Shown here: positions 56,901 to 64,000 of the stretch, one piece after another | How the letters are laid out: each line of letters begins with the position of its first letter | How positions within the stretch are numbered: position 1 is the first letter of the stretch | From: Toxoplasma gondii ME49 | Taxonomy: Eukaryota > Apicomplexa > Conoidasida > Eucoccidiorida > Sarcocystidae | NCBI RefSeq assembly: GCF_000006565.2 | Contig: NC_031476.1 | Span: 3,744,458-3,808,457, forward strand | Length of the DNA stretch: 64,000 nucleotides | Direction: 5' to 3' | Program-made: the position numbers and the translations under genes | The notes under the pieces: model-generated | Seen by the model: the letters and a program-made list of their open reading frames with translations, nothing else | Databases searched by the model: none | What the model was told of the DNA's origin: nothing

Positions 56901-59900
56901 AGTTCGTAGCGAAGGACGCTCCAGTGCCAAGTTTCTCCTGGATGTTGAGACAAACAGCAGTTTCACTTAACGAAAGCAATTTGTCTTTTGTGCACTCCGT
57001 TCGCCCTCTTTCCTCCTCACACCCTCTACACACATTCTTTATCAATTCTTCGCCTCGGTGGAATTCACTCTGGTCCTTTCGTAAATCCATTTTTACCTCC
57101 TCGTGAACCTCATCCCTTTTCTTCGTTGCACCACTCTTCTCCATACTGTTCCTCCCTCTCATTCCTTTCCTTGTTGACCCTGTTGCGGTTGAAACAAGAA
57201 CTTGAGTGTGAACATATCCGGTTCTTCACTCGGATATCGAAGAGGTTCGAACGAGCTTGCAAAACACCTTGAACTCAGCACTTGATACCCTTGCAAGCAA
57301 CGTGGTGCAGCTGAGAGAGGGGTCGCGAACCTACGATGCCCTGGCACTCGCGGCGCGAAATACAAAAGAGAGTCCGAGTCCGCCTTGAACACAGAAGACC
57401 TTTTAGAGGAAACATGCAGAGTAATGCGGACGAAGGATGCACGGTACAGTAGAGAAGATATACAGAGAAGAGTAGACGAAGGATAGAGGATGGAGCAGCC
57501 CATCAATGGAATTCAGGAAACAGACACTAACCACAAGCAGGGCGCAACAATTAAATTTCATCGAAACGGTAGACTGGAGTAAACGTTAACCCCCGCTTAC
57601 GTGGAGAACACAGGTCTTCTCTACATAGAGAACTGAGAAATTCAGTGTCGCACATGTACCTCCCGTATAAGACATATAGGAGATCGTAGCTATTCTACCT
57701 GTCAAACATACGAATCTATACATATCTATATCCTTACACACACACATCTATCTATATCGATTTCTACGTATGTCTAGATATAGATACATGCATCTTTGTC
57801 TGCGAACACAGTACACCTGAGAGCCAGTCAACAAGGCGACCGCTGAATAGATGCCGTGGAGAGGAGAAGCCCGTGGAAGGGGAGTTCGTATGAACATTTC
57901 AACACTGCCTGATGGGCATCGTTCACACGGTGTGTGCCTTTACCAGCATGCACAGGAAGGAACGTCTTTGTCGCGGAGAAGGTAAAAACGGTATCGCTTA
58001 CATTTACTTCACTCTCTCTCAAGTGAATTGATTATTCCGTTTTCGTATTTTTGTCGAGAGTACCTTGTTTCTCGTGTACACTCTATCTCGAATCTCCACA
58101 CGACTCTCTGTTCTATCCTTTCTCAACGGTATCCGGGTGATTCGCACAATCTATGGTTCAAACATTGAGCGCTGGTTACTTTGCACATTGAGTCTACACG
58201 CTCTTGCAAGGTTGCTCTCCCTATCTTGTCGAGTTTGCGCTGTCCTCTCTTGTTTTGCCGCGCAACGCGATCGTCGTTCTTCATCCTCGACCTTGCGTAT
58301 CTACTCGAATCTGTCAGGGGTAAAAGGGCGTTTTCTGAGAAATCGGAGACTTTGAATTCCCCACTAAAAACAACGCGCTTCCAGAAAAAACTCACCCTTC
58401 GCGGTAGGGGCTCTGACGAAACGAAGGCCGAGAAGACGCTCCACAACAGACTGCATCCCCTCGAGAAGATCGCGGATCGAAATGCTGCGCGCGCCGGTCC
58501 TGGGTGTACAGACAGCCCAGAAGAAAGAGCGCTAGAGGACGCGTGGAACTGGCGCCACGACGAAAAACGAATCGCGGAAAGCCGAGAGAGATACGCAGAC
58601 GAGAACTGCAGAGAGCGCGCTCTGAGGGAAATGCCAAGGTGGCGGGATAAGACAGAGATAAGAACATATGAAGGAAGAGGCGAAAGCGCAGTGAAAGCGA
58701 CACACCGGCGAAAGGACTACCGAACAGGCAGCTTGCTGAATCTGCTCTCTGTTGCTGTTTGAACGAGTCGCGATGTGTGTCAAACGAGAACCGTGGACAG
58801 GGGAGAGGCGCCTTGACGTTTTCAGCTTTCGTCACGTACGAGCCATCGGGTGTACGGACACTGTACGCCCGCAGCAGGAAAGGCAAATCCCAAGGGTCGA
58901 GGCCTTTGGCATCCCTGAGGAGGCCAGAAGAAGCTCCGAAGACCGACAGCGTCTTCAAATCCGATTCCACTCCCGGCTGCACAGAGGCAGGAAGAAGGAG
59001 GCCAGGAGAGAGGCGCGAACGTGCAGAGAGAGAGACAGCCGAGCGAAACACAAGAAAAGGATGGCAGTGAAGAGACGAGCGGAGGAAAGAGGGGGAGAGA
59101 CACGCGGTGAAACACACGACATCCACCAAACAAAGATGTACAGAAAGAAGAAGAGAGGAAGACAATACACGAGTGGAGGCCGCGGGAAATCCACGAAAGA
59201 GAGGGAACGACGGAGAGGCAGAAAGGAAGACGGAACCGGAGAGGGAAGACAAACAACAGGGAGGAAGAAGAACAAGAAGGCGAAGCTACAGAGAGACCAC
59301 ACCGGGGATGGAGAACACAGACAGAAGAAAACAGAAAGACAAGACGAAAGGCGGAGAAGACAGAAAAGGTGAGGCAAGGGAAGGCGTTCCTTCGCTGCTT
59401 CCAGCCTCCGCTCCCCGAGAGGCTCCTTCTTCCGAAGCAACTCAACTGTGTTGAGGCATGAGAACAGGAAGCTACACCCAAGCGGCACTCACCCACATCA
59501 AGCGACGGAATGGACCTCTGGGTGTGCAGTTATGGGAACGGATGGTGCCAATGAAGCGACGTTCACATCTTTGAAAGAAACAGAGCAAACCGAGATGCGA
59601 GGCAGTGGTCGCTCCTGCGTGTCTGCAGGACGGGTCACAGTCGCGCGGGAAGCAATCAACTCACTGACAGGAGTTTTCACGAGCTTTTCTGCGGAGACTG
59701 GACGACCCGCTCGACTCACAGCGACACCGACAGACGACTTCACTGACGTTTATGGACAGATGCTCACAAGAATGTCTACAGAAGTACCGCTGCACTTCTG
59801 CATGTATCGCGAGACCTACGGCAATACACACGCAAACGCCTAGAAACGCGAAGAAACAGAGAAGAGAAGAACTTAGCGTTGCAGTCGAGGTTCGGAGTGG

Positions 59901-62900
59901 CAGACTGAGATAGCGCGACGGACTCTAAGGGCGTCGAGGAGACGAGACAGAAAGGCGTTGATCTTGTCAGGTGTCTTCAGAATGCCATCTCTGAACGACA
60001 AACAAAAACGAGACACCAGCGATGAAAACAGGGACTGCCGCCGGCCCTGTGAATCCGGATCTCGCGTCGTCCACGACATCCCGAGAGACGCGAACGGACG
60101 CCGCTCCGTTCCTTGAGGAATCGCGGCAAAGCAACCAAACAGTGACGAACCGGCCACGGGGAGGTGTACATACACACCAGCGCCTCACCTCTGCGCGTAC
60201 GCCGTCCACGTCGGGTAGCCTCGCAGTTTCGCGAGTTCTTGTCTCAGATGCAACAGACGAAGCAGCTGCTTCTCGGTTTCCTAAGGAAAGCAGAACGGAC
60301 AAAGGTTTCCAGCACATGCCAGAAAAGCCTTCCATCACAACCACAGAGAAACCTGTTCATGCGCACAAGTGTGGCTACGAACGGTGCATGGACAGAGAGT
60401 GAACAGCTGTGGAGGGGCAGAAAAGACCGCTAGGATACATGGAACGATGTTCCAACAGAACGACAGATCGATAAACATGGCAGGAAATCAGTTAGGATAC
60501 ACGACATAGCTGTAGACGGATAGAAACATGGAGATACGATCGATATAACACCCGAAAGGCGCACCGCATTCTTTTCTTTAAATTCGCGAGAGCCTGGAAC
60601 ATTTCTACACATACATTCACGTATAGACACCTGAATGCGTCTGCGCGTGTTTCGGCTACTGGGTGTCGGCTCCGTTATCTGTTTCTTGTTTCTATTACCT
60701 TGTCGTCTTTGCCGGGAAGACGTTGCAATTCGTAGACTTCGCGACGCAGGCCAGAGTCTGCGGACTGCCTGGAAAAAGAACGCTGCCCGCCTCTGGCGAT
60801 GAGACCCCTCTCCAGTTGCATAAACGGAGACACACTGCCACGTGATCCACCCCCTTCCCTTTCTTGCTCTGTCCTCCACATATTTAAACAAATATACACA
60901 AGGTAACTATACATAATATATTTACCCATTCTATAACATAAAAATATTTATACATGCGAACATAAACCGATATCCCACAAACACACACACGCATATATAT
61001 ATATATATATATATGGATATATAAACAAACCATATACAGCTCTATGCGGATACACACATATCCCGTATACAGATGGAAGGATGCACTATTAACAGACTGA
61101 TGCTCAACTGGACTTTGATGAGTGAGTGCCCTCCTTGTCCTCGGTTACTTCTTTCCGAGGGCGACAGAGGCAGTTCGATGCATTTCCTCCTGAATCTGAA
61201 TCAGGGGAAGGTCGATCAACATAGAGATCTCCCCCAACGCCTCACCTGAGGATGACATGCGCCAGCTCGCTGTGAGCAGCGACGAGCACCTGGTCGCCCC
61301 CAGAGCCGCCGCGGCGACAAAGTGGGCGTCGTCTTGGAGAGAAGAACGAACGTTTTTCTCCCTGCAGCTGCGCCAGCAGACTGGCAGGAACGCCGGAGGC
61401 GAGCAGGACATCCGTGGAAACAAGGAAACCTGAGAACGGCAGCGCAGAGAAGCTCTGCTGGAACTCAGAGTCCCGCCAAGGGAAGCGGTCCTTCCCGATG
61501 TGCAGGCCGCCCTCAAGTCCACGGTGCACAATGTGGGGTGTACGCACACGATTCGTTTTCTTGACCGATCAAATCGAACCATGGAAGTGAGCAAAAGACG
61601 AGTATACAAAACCATGTCACGTCAACGTAGAGCCGCGCCGTCGCAACACGGCAGCAGCCCACCCAGGGAAAGCCTTTGCAGGTCCCAATGAAGAATCAAC
61701 GTTCGTTTCATGCAGGACAACGTGGAAGAAAAAAAGAGACCCGGACGCTAGCTCCGGTGCTCCGGAAAGTCGAGGGAGAGTCACACGTTCTGGAGACATC
61801 CAGTGGAATTGGAACAACGAGAAGCACGATTTACGAAAGGCAAAGCGCAGCGTCTTGGGCAAATGTACTGTCTCTTATGTGGATCGACGAGCTTGGTGAA
61901 TGCGTCTGCCAGTTTAGATGTAAGCAAACTTCGATTTGAGTTTTCAATTGGAGACACGGGTGATTCGAACGGGTTTCAGCATTCCGACTATGTTTTTAAA
62001 AATATTTTGCACTCGTAAAAAACGATCGGCGACCTTCTGTACTCTGCGGCGTCTCCTGCCGTTCCGCTATCCCAGCCGCCAGCGTCGCTTCCTCCGTCAA
62101 CAGCCTCAAATAGCGATCCTGAGGGAGAAAAAGGAAGAAGAGAAAACCTCCTTAGTTCCGTCGGTATATGGAGACCAGTCTCTTCGCCGAATGCGCTTGT
62201 ACAGAAACGCGAGTCACTTGGTCATGAATGCCTGCAGCTCCTCTTGCAAACACCCTCTCACAAAAAATGGTGCTGCAGTTAGAGGCAGGGCCACCGTAGA
62301 TACCAAGTCCCCACCCGCACGTCTACCCACACTGTTCACTTTTAAACGAATATATATATATATATATAAACATATATATATATATATATACGTCAGTGCA
62401 TACATATAAGTACATACAATCGTACATAAGAAGGGTGTGCATACACTCGTGCCTGTACGGCACCATCTACCGATCACCGAACACTGGAGAAGTCGTTCAC
62501 GTCCAGTTGCGCAGATATACACAAATATGGATATATATATATATATATATATGTTAATATATGTATTACAACAACGCGCAGACAGACGAGATGGTAAATG
62601 ATAGTCATCTTTTTCACTACGTGCAGAGGAACGCCGGCGACTGCACTTGTGTCGACAGACTTAATGGCGTACATGACTCTAAGCGCCTGTGTAGCAATCA
62701 GACGAGAAAACAATCAAACGTTTACCAAACAAAGACAGAGAACAGTCGCACTGCTCCAGCAGGGAGAGAAGGGGATCCACTCTTCGCTTACTTTCACTTG
62801 GGGTTCCAAGAAAACGCCCTGCTGCTCCATGGCGTCGCGCATGCTGCGAAGGACGAGAATTTCCTCCGTCGTCAGGCGATGCTTTTCTGCGTTTTCAGTT

Positions 62901-64000
62901 TGCGCGGAGGAAACTCCCGCCCCTTCGTCTCCTTCTGCCATGTTGCCCTCGTCTTCGCTCGATGCAGACGAGGGTGAGGCAGAAAGAGAGGAAGAAAGAG
63001 AGGAAGGAAGAGAGGAAGAAGAAGGATAGGACGTCGAGGGAGAAGAAGAGGCAGATGTGGAGGAAGAGGGCAGAGAGAGGCAGGAAGGAGCCTGGGCTTC
63101 CCTGGAGAGGGAGTCGCCCAGTGCCTCGGTGAGGCGATGCAGCTTGTCGTACACCTGAAGCAAACAGAGGGAAATAACGGTTTTTCAGAGAGGAGACCAA
63201 GAAGCAGGGACACCGAAGAGATTCCTTTCAAAGACGAGAAACAGAAAAAGACGTCGTGTCCATTAGCAAAGGAACTCGGAAGCCAGCAACACAACGCACA
63301 GTCGAATGCAAAAACACACACGGTTTCAGCCGTCAGTTTGTCAATTTGTCTCGGATGTAGGTACACCCCAACGCCCGACATATTTTTGCATGGTCTCACC
63401 TTGTTGTTAACATTTACGCGGCTCATAAAGTCCTGTACGTGAGCAACGACTTCGGCGCCCGCCTGCTTCCATCGAGGATCGGGGTGCACTTGTCTGTAAA
63501 ACAAAAGAGACAGTGGCACTGATTTGTTCCTTCCCTTTCTTCGACACTCTTCCGCTTTGGGTCTCTCTCGCTCCCAATGTCTGTACAGGCCAGAAGGAGC
63601 GGACGCCGAGTCGGCCGCGGCGGGCGCGCGCAGCTGCTCGAGAGGCTCGCACGAACTCGCGGGTCTCTCCAAACCAAGGCTGGTTCGAGAGAGAAAATAA
63701 GAGGACCCTCCCAGGCGTAGAAGAGACGAAGACGCAGGAGACAGCGAGCCGAGTGATAAACAGAAACCGCAGAAATCCCGGGGCAGTATCCTGCTAACTG
63801 CGGCGAGGACGCGAAGCCAGCGGTTCTGTTCGGGTGTACAGACACCCCAAGAAAGGCAACTGGAGAAGGAATGAAGAAGGCAACACACAAGGCGAACAGT
63901 TGTGTCAAAGCGCCTTACCTGAGCAGCTCCGAACCATCCGCGACTTTGCACAGAGTGTTGCTGACGGCATCCAGCGCCTGCACGGCGCGCCGGGCTTCTT
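53922..64000 (-). CDS. MIP: Mitochondrial intermediate peptidase (M3 metallopeptidase, Oct1/MIPEP), 12 exons, 5' end cut by window
   Basis: Exons: 64000-63919, 63493-63400, 63154-62792, 62118-62034, 61429-61290, 60280-60189, 59990-59924, 58976-58840, 58484-58396, 56937-56503, 56087-55490, 54186-53922 (TGA). All junction phases agree; about 814 residues are visible. MIP removes an octapeptide from imported precursors after MPP cleavage in the mitochondrial matrix. Family landmarks in order: NTLCKVADGSELLR / QVHPDPRWKQAG; a Ser-rich insert then LTTEEILVLRSMRDAMEQQG; LLHLRQELAKLRGYPTW; GILKTPDKINAFLSRLLDAL; LDPWDLPFL; GETWHWSVL, GVLYLDLWARPSK and FTVRG; the zinc site LLHECGHVLHSLL with downstream GTRGAVDFAEFPSNLFEHF (third ligand Glu); FEHLVHYGGSYFCYLL; and AFAKDPFDRETGKRL. 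Catalytic HExxH and the distal Glu are intact. Exons 62118-62034 and 61429-61290 and the donor at 61290 (GTGCTC) are the least certain. The targeting presequence lies beyond the window. Confidence 0.92.
54530..54642. repeat. Two (TA)n tracts in the last intron of the MIP gene
   Basis: Runs at about 54539-54557 and 54619-54641, with an ACATACATACATACA spacer, in the 54187-55489 intron. Confidence 0.9.
57710..57795. repeat. TATC/TATG simple-repeat stretch in a MIP intron
   Basis: ATACATATCTATATCC ... CTATCTATATCGATTTCTACGTATG-type sequence in the 56938-58395 intron. Confidence 0.6.
58502..58518. repeat. GGTGT-N4-ACACC family element (degenerate), intronic
   Basis: GGGTGT-ACAG-ACAGCCC, beginning 17 bp upstream (in minus-strand sense) of the 58485 splice acceptor of the MIP gene. 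Confidence 0.6.
58848..58863. repeat. GGTGT-N4-ACACC family element (degenerate), coding
   Basis: GGGTGT-ACGG-ACACTG, at the 3' end of MIP exon 58976-58840, read as SVRTP, seven bases before the donor. Confidence 0.6.
60163..60178. repeat. GGTGT-N4-ACACC family element (shifted arm), intronic
   Basis: GGTGT-ACAT-ACACACC, starting 10 bases after the 60188 donor of the MIP gene. Confidence 0.65.
60890..61075. repeat. (TA)n and TATACA-rich stretch in a MIP intron
   Basis: AT-rich sequence around a pure TA run at about 60994-61014, in the 60281-61289 intron. Confidence 0.85.
61537..61550. repeat. GGTGT-N4-ACACC family element (one mismatch), intronic
   Basis: GGTGT-ACGC-ACACG, about 110 bases upstream (minus sense) of the acceptor at 61430 of the MIP gene. 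Confidence 0.65.
62345..62565. repeat. Two (TA)n tracts in a MIP intron, with a palindromic-element relative between them
   Basis: TA runs at about 62349-62390 and 62530-62552. GGGTGT-GCAT-ACACTC at 62435-62450 lies between them. All are in the 62119-62791 intron. Confidence 0.8.
63353..63368. repeat. GGTGT-N4-ACACC family element (one mismatch), intronic
   Basis: GGATGT-AGGT-ACACCC, 32 bases past the 63399 donor of the MIP gene. Confidence 0.65.
63832..63847. repeat. GGTGT-N4-ACACC element, exact, intronic
   Basis: GGGTGT-ACAG-ACACCC, in the 63494-63918 intron of the MIP gene, about 70 bases past the donor. Confidence 0.85.

Noticed and set aside
1..64000. tRNA, rRNA, CRISPR, insertion sequences and mitochondrial-DNA fragments
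   Set aside because: I looked for them and saw none I could support by eye. Coccidian nuclear genomes carry many short mitochondrial fragments, so a BLAST against the mitochondrial genome would be needed to exclude them.

Overview
This is nuclear DNA from a coccidian apicomplexan of the Toxoplasma/Neospora/Hammondia type. The pointers are intron-containing protein genes, an ApiAP2 domain in a giant low-complexity protein, long Ser/Pro/Glu-rich insertions in otherwise conserved enzymes, many (TA)n tracts and frequent TGCATGC-like words. The species cannot be fixed from the sequence alone. Nothing bacterial, viral or CRISPR-like is present.

Layout: (1) 1-3570, no gene I can support. (2) 3571-6520 minus, a three-exon protein with a CTD-interacting domain (CID, RPRD/Rtt103-like). 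(3) 8021-14048 plus, four exons, the second-largest subunit of RNA polymerase III. (4) 15821-19689 minus, an unrecognised Pro/Ser-rich membrane protein plus a coiled-coil, acidic ORF, probably one transcription unit. (5) 24138-29252 plus, three exons, an mRNA cap guanine-N7 methyltransferase whose long N-terminal part resembles a Cet1-type RNA triphosphatase tunnel domain with lost catalytic acids. (6) 31923-42173 minus, a 3416-residue ApiAP2 protein in one exon. (7) 45459-48167 minus, 3' part of a plant-VSR-like type I sorting receptor. (8) 49626-50580 plus, a small secreted glycine-zipper protein. (9) 51642-52735 minus, 3' exons of another type I membrane protein. (10) 53922-64000 minus, twelve exons of mitochondrial intermediate peptidase (M3 family), cut at its 5' end by the window edge.

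Exon joins were worked out by eye from GT/AG sites, codon phase and family conservation. Those of the polymerase, cap enzyme, CID protein and peptidase are phase-consistent throughout. Four genes concern transcription or RNA processing (CID, Pol III, cap enzyme, AP2), but they do not form an operon and each has its own flanks.

The two observations most worth pursuing are the triphosphatase-like/methyltransferase fusion and a dispersed palindromic element, GGTGT-N4-ACACC. The element occurs seven times exactly (about 0.06 expected by chance) and about nine more times in degenerate form, in exons, introns and intergenic DNA, and is read in several frames.
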